Counted from the first letter of the stretch, positions 13,278-27,164 are shown. The stretch: DNA of 64,000 nt from Aulostomus chinensis (GCA_037954235.1 JBBMOA010000018.1:8100001-8164000), one strand, 5' to 3'. The notes: generated by a model not told the origin, from the letters alone. Made by a program: numbers and translations.

Positions 13278-15686
13278 TCACTGCTGCGTGGAATTGTTTT
13301 GTTAATCTGACACTTCATGATGGCTGAGCCGTGACTATAATACAGCAGCTTCCAGCTTTGAGATCTATTTCCTCTTAAAATGTTCTCTACTTGCCGGATT
13401 CCCCGGGAGACCTGCGGTGACGAGACACACTAATGCAACTGTAAAAGAGTATTACTGGTAGCAGCAGAGGGGCATCGCCTTGTTGCCCTGAGACTGACAA
13501 GCAAGTGGAGTTTTCTCTTCTGTCGGCGTAGTCCAAAGAAAGGAGGAGGTTAATAAATCACACAGGCGAGTGACATATCGATCTCTAAGTCTGCCTCAGT
13601 CAGTGAGAATTTCTCATCTTGTTGGGTGAATCTTCTGTTTTCCACCAGCTGCGGGAGTCATTACACAGATTGGCTTTGATAGAACATATTGACAATTTAC
13701 AGAATTCTCTTCCTCGCCGTTTGAATTCAGAGGCATGAAATTAACATGGCTGTGTGTTTTCAGTCCACTGTGATACAATGGTGAAGTAACATCACCTGCA
13801 TTACTTCTACTCATTACAAAAAAATCATGATTGAAATGAGATGGTACATGATAGCGCCCTCTGGGGAAACTGGGTCATTTCATAGATGTTCCACTTGAGG
13901 TTTTCTCATTATCATGCATTAACCTCTATAGTCAATTTGGCATATGTGGAAGTTGCAGATGGTTTTCACCGCCTGAACATGTTTGACCTTGTCTGAATGC
14001 CATCAATTCACCAGGACCCCTGCACTGGTTCTCATTTTCACATACATACTAAATTTTTGACATAAATAGCTTTTTGAGACCAAAATAGAGGATGTTATGC
14101 CCTTCTAGAGCAAAACAAATGCACATCAGTGCATTAGTTAGTTAGGATTAGATCATATTGATACTGCCTGTGGATAAGCTTATACTACTACCACTGCTAT
14201 AGTTTGGTGCAAAAAAAAAGAAGAAGAAGACATTGAAAGTGTTGGTAAAATAAGAACACCTAAGAAGATTTGCCCTTTCAGTCACAACAGGCAAACAGAA
14301 TATAAACAGTTATGTCGCATGTAGTCACCCGGCACCCTAAATTTAAGGCCTGTCATTATAAGAATGAGAATTCTTAAGATATTTTTAATCTTTTAGGTAC
14401 AGATTATCTGCTCTAACAGTGTCTAGGGCTCCAGAGGAATACTACAAATAGATACTAAATTCCACTCACTTAAATAACATTCCGTGATGTCCTCCATATC
14501 ATCGTGGATGCCTGAACACAACGATTAAGTGATGCATGACTGCGCTGAAGACACATTGTGTTTTAGCTCAATTTCAGATGTGTTGAGATACATCGCAGTG
14601 TTGCAGTTCTTGTCTACGACCACTGGAGGGGAGGAAAGGGTTGTTTTTACATTTACCGAACAGCCTCAGTGTAAAGCTGATACCAATGTGTTGTTAGTTA
14701 AAGGGATTATTACTAATAGAAACATACAATTCATATCTCAATTCAAAAATAGTATTTTTAGTGTAGTAACTAACACTAATGAAAAAAATGTCATCCTGTG
14801 TGCAACAGCTTGTCTTTTTTAGCACCACAAATTGAACTGTTTTGCGTTGAAAAGGAGACACACTCCTAATCTCATTTTATATTTCTATACAAAATGACAA
14901 AAATTTGTATTCTCTTCTACAGAGGTCTAGCAACCATGTTAGTCGATGTAAATGTTGGATTTTAATCAGCTTTCTTTCATATAATGTGGACATTTCATTA
15001 ATAATTCACCCTTGTTGTCTAATATACAACCAGGATGGACGGACAGTTGTGTCCAGTGATGAAAATATGAAGTATGTTTATCGGTCTTCCGTTGCAACTG
15101 TCAAATCAAAGCACTTCCTCAGAGACTGGTGTTGCCACAGAGTTACAGTCTAATGCAGAGATCCAAAACAAACTTCCCTTAAAATCAAACTCAGACAAGA
15201 CGCTTCAGAGCCTCCAGGGGCAACTGCTTTCATGAGAATATCCACAGTTTTACTGGAAGACATGTGATATCTTATGACAAATGAAAAACAGTAGAGGTTG
15301 TTTACTCTCACGTGTTGCACTGATATACGTGACGTTTTCTCTAATTACGCTCCAGTTTAACTCAACCACCGCTTCAGTCCACAGACAACTCACCAGTCCC
15401 TCCTCAGCTGGCCACAACTCAGAGGTAAGAACTTTTGGGAAGCTGTTATTCAACGACAGAAGGGCCAATTCTGGTCAGGCACAGAAACAGATCTTTTAAT
15501 TTGTTTACAAAACATGCAAACAAATATCAAGTGAGCGCATTTCAATAACAGATACACTAACAGTCAATCTTAACAAAAAAGTTTGAATATTCAATATCAA
15601 TACATTTCCCATTTTCATTGAATTGTACATACTTGACCTCCCTGAATAAAACCATACAATCCAATGATGTGTCTGTGTACATGGGT

Positions 15687-15692
15687 TTTATT
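15687..15692 (-). terminator. Candidate poly(A) signal for nkiras2
   Basis: TTTATT on the plus strand, which is AATAAA in the nkiras2 direction, about 1.1 kb past the stop. It is the first canonical hexamer I noticed downstream. It is weak evidence on its own. Confidence 0.35.
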
Positions 15693-16818
15693 TACTAGCT
15701 CAGCACCAACTTCAACAGTAGCCTTGCAACTGACTGTCACATGCTGTTAATGATTAAACACTTTATACTGTGCTCTGTCTCATGTGCAACAGAAAGTAGC
15801 AACACTTGCCGAGAATGCTTTTCATCTGAACATCTTTCAGCTCCAAAGGCCTGCACACAAGGCCATTTGTGGTAAGGAATGTCAACAATTCACTCAACAA
15901 CATCCGACAGTGATGCAGTGTAACAAATCTCCACAGCCGCCAACTGCATATGTATTGTACATCAAGAACGTAACAGGTGAGACATCCTGTTATGTCTCTG
16001 CCGACATGTGAAATTCAGCATTTGCGTGAAGCAAAAATCAGGTAACTTTTGTTGTGATTGTTGATTCGGTCTTAGTGGCGCGTACATTGAAGGTTAATGG
16101 CCCACAAGTCTGTGCTTGGTCCAAAGTTTCCGTCATAAAATTGTCATGTGATCAAAATATAGTTTCTCAGTAGACTGACATGATTTGCTGCTTCATCAGT
16201 TCAAGACCCTCACGGCATGAGTCTAGAGATTAGTGCTGATAAGCAGTAGTGGAAAATAAGGGCATAATAACTCCTTGATTATTGCCTTTGCGCAAGACAT
16301 ATATGCTTATGAGCACCAGGGGCAGTGAGACAGAAGCCAGAAGCAGGAGCACGTTAGGTCTGCAGCGTATGTTTCCATGATAAGCTCAGCTGAAAAGTTT
16401 TCTCGTTGAAAGTAGCACAGAAAGCTCCAAATTGACCCTGAAGTTAACCTGCTAATCCTGCTTCCTAGTCCAGACCCCAGGTTTGCCACTTTAGTTCCTG
16501 AATTAGTAGTGTGGCCCATTATCACTAAAATATGATGTGGTTATAATAGCTGAAATGATACCACAAAAAAAAAAATTAAAAAAGAATACGACATAAAACA
16601 GCTTGAAATTCTTCAGTAAATATATAATCAAAGCCTCACTAGGAATGCTGTATCGCTACAAACAGGGCCCTCTGTAAATAAATACCATCAGTCTGCCCTT
16701 TCATGACATCATTTGCACATTCTCAAAGTCAACTCTCAGTCCTTAATCATTTTTTGCAAAACATAATTCCCTTTATCACGGCTCCTCTCCCTGTCAAACA
16801 TGAAGGGTGTCGGATCAT

Positions 16819-17605
16819 TCAGCTGTCTGTCAAGCCACTGCCCTTATTCTTATTACGGCTAAGAGGAAAAGTGGACTTGCTCTGCGGCTGGGTCATTTTA
16901 CTGGCCAGGTAGACGAAGGGTTCGATGAGTGTGTGCCGGTCCACCACTGACAGCTCCCACAGACGCACCTTCTCATTCTTGGCCCAGTTCTGGGCCATGT
17001 TAGCATCCACCCTCCTCTCATCCTGCTTGTCCAGCTTGTTACCCAACACAACAATGGTCACCTGTGGATCAGGATCATTAGGTTAGTCAGCGAAATATTT
17101 TGCACTGATGCACTTAAATATATTAGCCAAAGAATTAGTAATGGCAACAGCTATATTCACAATTAAGAGAACTGAGGAAATGGTTTAAATGAATCATTTA
17201 TGGATCGCACACACTGATGCCTAGGGAAGATCATTAAATATTTATGAAGTTGAATTACTCTGTTTGAATTCTAGAAACCAGTGTTGGGCCTGAAAAATCT
17301 AACGCTTTAGGTCATCAATTTGTAAAAAAAATCTGTTTCTCCGGTTTGAGAACACAAGTCTAGTGAGCAACCCTCAAGACTACAACACTGACAAGCAAGT
17401 TAATGAAGTATGTTTTGTAGTGATGGGCAGATTGACACAGCGGGACTGATGTTCTTTGTGCTCTATTTTTTCAATTTGTTTGTCTCAAAACAGCCCAGAC
17501 ATACTTTGCTGACCCACATGACTATGTGAAAATAACAGTAACCAAAAGAGTCTCTTTTCTGAACATTGTTATGAGGAAGCTTACATAATTTATATATATC
17601 TATAT

Positions 17606-17646
<41 letters not shown>

Positions 17647-18319
17647 TAATGAGACAAGTGTGTGTACCAACATAAATGTTGACATTCATCTCCCTCTAAT
17701 AACACAGCTATAGTCAAGAAGCTTTCCAAATTCATACATTCATTCAGTGCTCACCTCCTTCTTGTCTCTGTGACGGTCGATGTCCTTCTTAAGGGCTTCC
17801 ATCCGCTTAAAAGACTCTTTGCTATCGATACTGTAGACGAGCACAAAACCGTCGGCAAAACTGTAGTAATGTCGAGGAAACTCCATCCCATCCCGGAGTC
17901 CACGGGTATCATAGAAGCGCACCTGCTCTCGTGTGCCACGGTCGGTTTCTATGGAACCGATGTAAATATCCTCCAGGGTCTCCATGGGCTCGGACCCTAA
18001 CAGTTGATGTATTGAGTCAGGCATGCATTTTGAGATGTGATGGAAAGGTATGTGTAATTAGGAAACTGTAACAGCATTTTAAGCATAAACATATCAAATA
18101 TTTCCCCACAAATCCAGGTCTAAAAAGACAGTCTTGTATTTGCGTTGTTTGTTTTTTTTTAAGTGTTGTGATTTTATATTCATGCAGCTGTCAACTATGT
18201 AATATCAGTGTAACAGTAGAAATACCTGCAACATGATTGGCATAGAGTAACTGCTCCAAAACAGCTGTTTTCCCAACTGCAGCCTGGCCACACACCACCA
18301 CTTTACAGCTTTTGCCCAT
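16819..18319 (-). CDS. nkiras2: NF-kB inhibitor-interacting Ras-like protein 2
   Basis: Three coding exons on the minus strand, complement(16819-17061, 17755-17996, 18226-18319), join in phase to 192 residues; human NKIRAS2 is 191. The protein is a small GTPase fold. The P-loop is GQAAVGKT near residues 11-18. The switch-II motif is DTRGLRDG in place of the usual DTAGQE. The guanine-specificity motif is NKLD. The tail after FVYLASKMTQPQSK is basic. There is no C-terminal CaaX box, as expected for kappaB-Ras. The switch-II change fits the family's unusual, poorly GTP-hydrolysing behaviour. In mammals kappaB-Ras binds the PEST region of IkB-alpha/beta and slows their degradation, damping NF-kB; it also restrains Ral signalling. 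Start chosen: the ATG giving MGKSCKVVVCGQ, identical in layout to human. Synteny favours paralogue 2. Confidence 0.93.
17611..17644. repeat. (TA)n microsatellite in nkiras2 intron
   Basis: About 17 TA units between nkiras2 coding exons 2 and 3. Confidence 0.95.
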
Positions 18320-18779
18320 GATTGTCACCCTCAGGTCAGAAAATCTGCACATTTGAAAAGACAACGTATTAAGATGGACAATTACTGAACTTGCAACAAA
18401 TTTTGTACAGCAATGCTAGTGCATAGCGTTGTACGTGGGTTAGATAGACGTTTACCTGGGGGTTACGTTGCGACTCCATATTTATGGTTAAAACTTATAC
18501 GCAAGCAAGAAAATATAAAAAAAAGCTATACGTGACATCAATCGTAATCAGCTATCAGAGAACGAAATGTTAACTACTTAACTCTCCAGATATGCGACAT
18601 TAAAATTAGCTTAGCATTAGCTTTCGGGGAGATACAAAGTCACAATATAATACCAAACCGCTTACCGTGCGAAACAGCTAACCTCTATGTAAATTGTATA
18701 TTCAAGATCATATGCGCTGGTTTTGTTTGACAGAAGCCAGACATGTATTGGGTAACATAATATTCTTACTTCCAAGCTA

Positions 18780-18869
18780 GCCGCTTGACTTACCAACAGC
18801 ACTACTTCCTGTTTACACTCTACGTAACGACTGCAGTATGTGGCTCCGCCCCTCTTTCTCCACTGCAAA
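18780..18869. promoter_or_regulatory. Shared nkiras2/dnajc7 promoter region
   Basis: The two genes are divergent, with start codons only 550 bp apart. On the minus strand a good splice donor (TTG then GTAAGTC, exon end 18794) probably closes an untranslated first exon of nkiras2. It would pair with an acceptor just before 18344. An ETS-like CAGGAAGT core (minus strand, 18805-18812), a TACGTAACG element and a GC-box-like CTCCGCCCCTC (about 18844-18854) lie between that donor and the dnajc7 ATG at 18870. No TATA box is evident. A bidirectional housekeeping-type promoter is inferred. Confidence 0.6.
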
Positions 18870-21800
18870 ATGGCGATGGAGCACTGCGATGCTGTGAACA
18901 TGGACCCTGACATGGAAATGCTCAGTGACGAAGAACTAGAAAGGTACCAGAAATGAAGCTTATGATGACAACACCTGAAATACAGCCGCAACAAAGTCGT
19001 GTGCTCATGCGTGAATCTGCCAGACACAGTCTTGCTCATTTTGCTCTCACACTTATGGAAGCTAACTAGTGCACCAGCCCTGCTAAGATATATTTGGCCG
19101 GTTAGCGTTTAGCATGGGTGTCCTCCTCTAGCGAGCTCCTGTGCCTGTCATCTTGACAGTCCACAGGTTTCTGTCATTGTATGAAAGTTTAGCATGTTAG
19201 GGTTACTGATTTATAATGATTGTGTTATTTCCAGTTGTTGCCTGATAATCACCATTATGACACCGTGGTGATGAAGCTTTACGTTCAAATATGACAAGCT
19301 TCCAAAAAAGTAATGGCAGTTGCCCACAGCATGGTGTCATATGTTCCTGGCTCAGCTTTCCCTGGCTGCTTCAATAAATAGCTATGTGTTTGATTGGTAT
19401 AGACACTTCTGTCCGGCTGATTTGGCTTTCTATGTTTAGCTCTCTACTCACTGTCACTCACAATCCTCGACAGACATTCATTTCTATGAATGTGAAGTTC
19501 GACTCGCAATTATGAGATCAGCATTATACTTTCAAAAGGTGATTTGTCACCTCAAATGTGTACAAACCCAGCCAATCGGAAGTACCCAAGAGCACTTGAA
19601 TTTACCTGTTTTTTTTGTCTCTGTCACAGGGAAGCGGAGGGCTTCAAAGAGCAAGGCAATGCTTTTTATATCAAGAAGGATTATGCAGAAGCATACAACT
19701 ATTACACCAAGGCCATTGGTAATTATTTCTTATTATAATTTTCTCTCTTTGGATTCTGTCTGTCTTAAATGGATAACAGTAACTTTTTATGTTTGCAGAC
19801 ATGTGTCCAAAGAATGCCAGTTACTATGGAAACCGAGCCGCCACACTAATGATGTTGTGTCGGTATAGAGAGGCATTAGAGGATTGCCAACAAGCAGTTC
19901 GACTAGATAACTCTTTTATGAAGGTATGATGTGTTTGTCATTGTAGAGTAGGTACACTCCGTTGTACAATTGTCTTTGATGAAAATGTTTTCTAATTTGT
20001 GAATACTTCTGTTAATGTTCCTATATTAACTGTAATGCTGTGGACAAGCCTTAGAGGCCTGAGTGAGTAGATATCCGCAGCTTTAATAATAATAATAATT
20101 ACAGAAGTAAAAACAAAGATGAGGTTATCACAAGGATTAATTGTTCTTAAAACAAACTTGAAAACTTTATGAAAGACTAATTTTCACAGCAAGACTTTAT
20201 TTACTTAATTAATCTAACACTTTGAAATTGAGCCTTGTACTAGTTTGAATCCACTGCGCCTTGATTAATTACCTATTTTTTGATCTGCAGGAATAAGTAG
20301 TTTTATGCTAGTACATGTTGCTGTGATCGTAGCTTGCTGCTACATAAGATTCAGCACCTGAAGTTCAAGTACCCTAACAGGCAAATCACACAAAGAAGAA
20401 GTAAAGTCAATACTTAGTTAGTTTTTGATTCCCAGGGCCCAACTGAGTTAACAAGGACATTCATGTAATAAAAATTGTGGATGGGACTCAAGGGATGTTA
20501 TCGCTTCCATGTGTTTACTGCATGTCTTCCAATCACAGGGCCATTTGCGAGAGGGTAAGTGCCACTTGTCCCTTGGAAATGCTATGGCTGCCAGCCGGTG
20601 TTTCCAGAGGGTTCTAGAGCTGGAGTCTGACAACAGCCAAGCCCTGCAGGAGGTGAGTTTGTCTCATGATCTGAACTTGTATTTGATAACATGAAACAGA
20701 CCCTGTTCAGGCCTGGCAGTAACGTGCAGTAGTGGATCCTGTCACTTGTGGCTATCTCGAAGTGCGATCATATGTGACTTCCTTTCTCTATATGCAAGTA
20801 AAGGCTTGTATCACATCTGTTTGCAAAGATGTGTTTGTTTGTTTTTTTTGATGGTAGGAGGCTAAAATGCTCGTCTGGGCTTGACTACAAAGCAAAAAAA
20901 ACAAATTAGAACACTGAAGACAGGTCACGTCCTTCGTGTTTCAGGACAAATCGAATCTACAGGACTTCAAAAATGTTCTAGGATTGAGGAATAATCATAA
21001 CAATAATAATAATCATAGTAATAATAAAAATAATAATATGCTGGTACTGGCATGTTAAACAGTTTGTGTTTCCATTTTAACAAGAGAAAACTGGTGATTG
21101 GATGACTTTCAGTATGGCACAGATCACATTTGTGTTTACACTACGAAAGGAATGTGACCTCCTGTGGTCCAAAACTACCTCTGTATGCTTCTTTGGTGTG
21201 TTCACACTTGGTCTCTGAATGATCCACCTGTGACCAGATCACCCTGGAGGCATGTTTAGTACCGTGTGTGTGTGAACCGAGTGACTCGGGCAGCTGAGGG
21301 ATCCTGGTGTTCATTTACAAAAAAAATATATACAACATCAGCATAGGAACCTGGCATTATGCAGTTGTTCAGTCATGACTATACAACACATATTACTGAC
21401 ACTTAGCATTCATGTCACTTGCATGATTGTACAACAGGACAAACTCTAAGTTTCCTCTGTCACGTTAAGGGCAACTGTTTTCAGGACAAACTGATGTTCC
21501 CATTTCCTGCACTGAGGTCATTGTGAGCTCAAATCAGGACTCAAGAAGGGACCTTCGCTTTAGGGCACAGGAATATTTTAAAGGCCTCATAATACATAAG
21601 AGGCAAAGTAGTTTAGTAGTAATAGTGTATATATACTGTATATGTATATATCCCTCCTCTGGGGGGTTCTAGGCCCTTACCCTCAACTAGGTGCTGGTAA
21701 GACGGGATAAAAGTAGCGGTTATTTTACAAATTACCTGATTAAAACTTAAGTAATGAGACTGATAAATGTCGATTAGCCAAAGCTATGAATGTAATGTAG

Positions 21801-24800
21801 GCATAGGAAGTCAGCACTTGCCTGCCCAATGCACTTGTGTACAAATGAAAAATACAAGTCAAAGTAGATGTCACACTCATGTTCCTGTTGCCTGAAAGGA
21901 TTTGGTTTAGCTTGTTCAAATGAATTATAAAAGTTGGACGTCGAGGAGGATTTTTACTGCTGTTAAATATTGAGCAGGCTAGTTTATTGTTACAGTGTGA
22001 TTGATTAGATTTTACAAGTGTAAACTGTGACATAAAACAACACATCGACCGTTAAGCGGTGGCAGGGGATCTTTTACAGTTTCAGTGAATAGTGTTTATT
22101 GCTTTTTCAGCTGAAGAATGCAGAATCCATCCTTGAATATGAGCGAATGGCAGAGATCGGATTTGAGAAGAGGGACTTCAGGATGGTAAGCTAGCCGCTG
22201 GTTCCATTCGTATGGGCACTGAGATATCAAGCAGCAGAGATGGGAAATACGCTGTGGTTTTCTTGTCTCTAGGTTGTTTTCTGCATGGACCGAGCTCTGG
22301 AGTCTGCCTTGGCCTGTCACAGGTTCAAGATACTGAAAGCAGAGTGCTTAGCCCTGCTGGGACGCTACCCAGAGGCTCAGTCTGTTGCCAGGTAAGGCAG
22401 CGTTTTGATAGATGCTCCCTATTCTGTATCATAATCTTTTAAGTTAAACATGACACAAAATGCCAGCGTTATGTTTGTTTGCTCATGGTTTTAAATATTT
22501 TGTTCCATTCAGTGATATTCTGCGAATGGACTCCACTAATGCGGATGCACTGTACGTGCGTGGTCTCTGTCTGTACTATGAGGACTGCATTGACAAGGCG
22601 GTCCAGTTCTTTGTCCAGGCTCTGCGTATGGCTCCTGATCACGACAAAGCCCGGCTTGCATGTAGAGTCAGTATCACAGTGAAAGACTGTTTAATAATTA
22701 AACTGTTCTTTTGTAACAATTTCTGTAAAAACAGCCATGGCATATCTATCTTCATATGAACTGTTTAATTACCAAAGAAGATGCAGCATTTGAACTGTGA
22801 CTGACTTTGCTGCTAAAGTAGCTCAGAGTGGCTTTTAAAGATGCTATATATACATATATATATATATATTGTTTCTTAGAATGCCAAAGCACTAAAAGCC
22901 AAGAAGGAGGAGGGAAACAAGTCCTTCAAGGAGGGAAACTATGAGGCGGCCTATGAACTGTACTCGGAGGCATTAACAATAGACCCAAACAACATCAAGA
23001 CTAATGCCAAGCTGTACTGTAATAGGGCCACGGTTGGATCCAAGGTAAGCAGCATGCATGGGAACGATAACGCTGGTTGCATTAATATCTGGCAAGTTAT
23101 GGATGCGTAATGCCTAAACATGGGGCATAAAAACCATTTGAGTATCTGTGAAATTAAACGTGGGAAGACCAGCGTCTGCCTCACTCCACACACATAATCA
23201 GGTACAAGCCAATCAGAGGCAGAGTAGGGCTGCTATGGGTCTTCTGGGGATATGCACTCAGTAAGCACTTTGTCCAGTTCCTTCTTGGTCAGAAAGAGGC
23301 CCTTTAGCCCCAAATATGTTGCCTAACTTGCTTAAATATTGACAAATGGTTGAAACAATCTCACCCCACACCATGGCAGCAGAAACATTCCAGACTGGCA
23401 AACACCATTTGCTTCCAGTGCTATGTCTGACAGAGCCAGCAACAACGGAAGAGGTACTGACCAAGCAACTAGTGGTGTTAGTTCCATCTGAAGGGGTACA
23501 CAGCTGAAGCAGGTTGAATTTTTCAGGGGTTTGGGTGTTAGGAACCACACCTCCAGGTGATCAGCAGTAGAATGAAACATAGCAGAGGCTAATGTGTTCC
23601 TCTGAAGTGCTGGAAAGGGATATTGGACTTAATAGCTCAGCAAAGTTGCACAGTTGACCTCAATCTTTGTCGTTGTCATTCACAATTAGGATTCAAGTAG
23701 GCACACAGATTAGAAATCAGTCACACATAAACTTAACAGTACAGAATTTTATTTTCTCCGTGGTGGTGTGCCAACGCCATCACCAGAGTTAAACGTGCAT
23801 GCTAATGAGCCTGGCTCTTTAGTGGTTGGTCTGTGAGTATGTTAAGCACCCTGTAGGCCTGGGTTTGAGACCAGTATGGGGTGACTGTCCCCTACCTCTG
23901 CTACACTTTACCATGGTATACTTTTCTTTGTTGTGCAACAGAAGTAGGCCGATACACCTTTCCTCTATATTTCACTGCATGGTTGCACCTTTTCTCTCAC
24001 AGCTGAGGAAACTAGAACAGGCCATTGAAGACTGCACGAAGGCCATCAAACTGGATGAGACCTATATCAAGGCGTATTTACGGAGAGCGCAGTGGTAGGT
24101 GCAGAATTTATCAAGACAAGAGTTTATGTTGCATTAAGTTCGTTCTTATCATCTGCACTTATGTTCCATTGTTCAAAGTAGGTAAAGAAACAATGAACAC
24201 TTGCATACTAATGCATAAATGCTTATGATGTTGCAGCTACATGGACACAGAACAGTATGAAGAGGCAGTTCGTGACTATGAGAAAGTTTACCAGACAGAG
24301 AAGACAAAAGGTGAGAAACCTGCTTTGCGTACACCCAACTCCACCCAACTCCACAGCGCGTGGAACAGTGCAACTGTTTTCTGACTTTTAAGGAAAAATG
24401 GCCAGATAGCTAGCAGATGCAGTTAGCCACTTGAAACTGTAACAGAAAAAGAAGCAGCTTATTACAAAAATATTTGGTGCCTATCCAAACAACTTGAAAT
24501 ACTCACAACTGCGATTTAAAAAAAAAAAGAAAAAAAAAAAAGACATGCATTGATGAAAAAAGTGAAGAATACAAACAACCAGAGATTCCTTCTTGCTGGC
24601 AGTGTAGCCCCACATCACAAACTCTTTAGTTGTATTTCCAATCCGTCGCTTTCCACTGCTTAATGATATTGCGTCTTAACTTCTGTTTTATCCCTCAGAA
24701 CACAAACACCTCCTAAAAAATGCTCAGCTGGAGTTAAAGAAAAGCAAGCGAAAAGATTATTACAAAGTGCTCGGGGTGGACAAGAACGCCACAGAGGATG

Positions 24801-25900
24801 AGATTAAGAAAGCATATCGTAAACGGGCCCTTTTACATCACCCAGGTGCTTGACTCACCACAATTTATACATCTTCCAACTTGATGTTGTTTTCACATCC
24901 AAATGGCTCAAGTGCATCCGTGTGGGTTTTTTTTTCTTTCTCTCCCTCCTTTTAGACCGTCACAGTGGAGCCACACCAGAGGTGCAGAAGGAAGAGGAGA
25001 AGAAGTTCAAGGAAGTGGGTGAAGCCTTCAGCGTGCTTTCAGACCCGAAGAAGAAGTCTCGCTACGACAGCGGTCAGGATCTGGAGGATGACGGCATGAA
25101 CATGGGAGGTTAGTCCACAGGCTTGTGAACCGATGTCGAACGCAACAGAGTGACGCAGCTATGATGTATTTCTGTTTGCCAATGCAGAATTAAGCATCGT
25201 CAAGGGTTCCTTCAAACCAAAGCCAAAAGGAATCTTCACATTGGATTTCAGCCTGTTGTATAAAATAAGCTCCATGGCAAACCAAATGAGATTCTAAGTT
25301 TAGTTGAGCAAGATTAACTTTTCTTTTTTTTTTTCTGAAGTGTAAATGCAATTGTTGGAAGTGGAAAGTTTTGTGCATCTTTTAACCCTGCTTCATTATG
25401 ATATTTAATATCCAAGATGACTTCAGTCGTCTCGTTTAGCCACTTGTTAGCAACCGCCATTTTTTTAAGACACATAAAATTCACAAATATGGCGTCTATT
25501 GACACGTTTTATGCCGTAGAAAACCCATTCAAAAAAGCCTGTTGTCTTTGAGACGAGGGAACCAAGTGTTCAACATTGCTGTGTATATGCCGCTCTGTAA
25601 CCTGCCTTTATGTGTCTTTGTCTTTTTTCCTGATGAGAAGTCTCTAGACAGTTGTTAAGGGTTCTGATATTTGTCTCCATCAGATTTTGATGCCAACAAT
25701 ATTTTCAAAGCATTCTTTGGAGGCCCCGGAGGTTTTAGTTTTGAAGGTAATGTTTGTCCTCTGTATGTCGTAAAAGCAACAGGAAATGTGTTGTTATCAT
25801 TTGGAATAACCTTCACATTTAGAGAAAATGATGTCAGTGATTGACATGTGCTCTCATTTCAGCATCTGGACCAGGAAATTTCTTCTTCCAGTTTGGGTAA
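18870..25900 (+). CDS. dnajc7: DnaJ homolog subfamily C member 7 (TPR2 co-chaperone)
   Basis: Fourteen exons: 18870-18943, 19630-19718, 19799-19923, 20539-20652, 22111-22185, 22273-22391, 22513-22666, 22880-23044, 24003-24094, 24237-24310, 24699-24845, 24956-25108, 25684-25746, 25863-25900. They total 1482 nt and 493 residues (human 494), all in phase. Residues from about 25 to 360 form tandem TPR repeats (for example FKEQGNAFYIKKDYAEAYNYY, then GKCHLSLGNAMAA). A J domain follows from about 380, with its HPD triplet at 408-410 split by an intron. A Gly/Phe-rich end terminates in GNFFFQFG. DNAJC7 binds Hsp70 and Hsp90 through its TPRs and stimulates Hsp70 ATPase through HPD, recycling clients between chaperones in the cytosol. 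Only the N-terminal 24 residues diverge strongly from human. The ATG at 18870 was chosen because the exon keeps phase to its donor; a second in-frame Met is codon 3. Confidence 0.96.
21000..21050. repeat. Imperfect (AAT)n tract
   Basis: Interrupted AAT/AAC units within a dnajc7 intron. Confidence 0.8.
22842..22870. repeat. (TA)n-rich tract before a dnajc7 acceptor
   Basis: Short TATA repeat in the intron, ending about 9 bp before the acceptor of the exon at 22880. Confidence 0.8.
23811..23890 (+). repeat. tRNA-like SINE head (possible)
   Basis: Inside a dnajc7 intron, a TTTAGTGGTTGG block resembles a Pol III A box. About 35 bp later GGTTTGAGACC (23862-23872) is one or two bases from a B box (GGTTCGANNCC). 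The spacing suits a tRNA-derived SINE 5' end. No intact tRNA cloverleaf is apparent, and the element's ends and tail are not clear. Confidence 0.35.
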
Positions 25901-27158
25901 TTGGAGGATTCATCTACGTTAACAGTTACCACATCAGGACTTTTCAACAATGTCAACCCCCCAACCCTGCCCCAGTCCCAACATCTGTATTTACTGACTG
26001 ATTGCAAGTCAGGTTATTGTCTATGCCATTGACTGAATGAATGCAAACCAACAACCACATGCAGCAAATATTTAACGCCCATATTGTAAGGACACCTGGA
26101 TGGCCCAGACTAAGTTGATAAAAAGCGTTACTGGTTTTCTTCTCTCAGAATGAAAAAAACTTGAAAGTCAGTAATGGCTAGCAACACTGGTCCAAACATT
26201 CTTGTATTTTGGAGGTAGGAGAGATTGTGCAGCTATTGTATTACGTTTTTAGGGATCCGTACAGGAAGTGGCGTCCTGGTGAAACTCATGCGAAGCTGTC
26301 GCCTGGCTCGTCTCAACTCACTGCTGAAACTCTCTGCATGAAATTTAGTGACTTGCTGAATGATTTCTGAAGAAAATCAGTGAGCAAGCAACAGCCCTCC
26401 AATGTTTTTTGAAGAATCTGTCATAAAGACAGTTGGCTGCTACAAATTCACACTGAAACTGCCTCCCTGTCACAAACCAACGGATCACCTGTGTGTGTTT
26501 TTTGAATTCACGACAGCCGGAGCCTAGCAGTATCGAAGCACATTAGAAAGATGGCAGCGGAGACAGCTGTGTTGGCTATGTTGCCAGCAAAACTCCCCTC
26601 CCCTCTTGTTGTCATAGGGTTTTTTTTGTTTTGTTTTGTTTTGTTTGATGTTGCCATTCACAGATTGCTGCATTGCACATTTTACTGGAATGTAAAGTGT
26701 TGACTTGTGCTGACATTTTTTTTCATACTTTGTTATGTATATTTATTGTAAATTTTGCTGTCTAGGAACGTCATTGTAAGACGAGGACGCGCTTCTGTTA
26801 ATGTTTAGAAGAGACACCAAGTAATGGCATATTTTTAAACACAAAAGGAAGAAAAGTTGCTTTTTGCTCGGTCTGCATGGAATATTGCACAGAAGCACAT
26901 GATGCTCTTTGAGTCCCTTGACAGTGACGTAAGTTTTATTTAACTCAACGCCACAAATCGGCACATGGTTAGAACGACTATGACTGGGTTTGCTGTTATC
27001 CAAGAGAAACAGGCAGCGTGTGATCGTGGAATCAAGGCTGCTCATTTACTTCCTCATGTGTGTCGGTGCATTTCATGGAAGCAAGGAAGGCGTCCTCAAC
27101 TTCGCTCGTTGTTTTTTGCCCTTACGGTGAAACCTTCCTGTCTTTATCTTGCCATGTC

Positions 27159-27164
27159 AATAAA
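27159..27164 (+). terminator. Poly(A) signal of dnajc7
   Basis: AATAAA about 1.26 kb past the stop, followed within 35 bp by a T/GT-rich stretch. This is a typical cleavage-site arrangement. Confidence 0.65.

Larger units (their letters stand above)
8638..16818. other. znf385c 3' UTR and intergenic DNA
   Basis: About 8 kb lie between the znf385c stop and the last exon of the oppositely oriented nkiras2, so the two genes converge. The first part is probably znf385c 3' UTR. GT microsatellites lie at 11271-11321 and 13258-13277, with many A/T homopolymers. One open frame of 78 codons at 11758-11994 resembles no family I know. I see no RNA gene or transposase. Confidence 0.6.

Noticed and set aside
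23258..23580. Minus-strand frames of 82-96 codons in a dnajc7 intron
   Set aside because: No recognisable family, no splice context, inside an intron of a confident gene.
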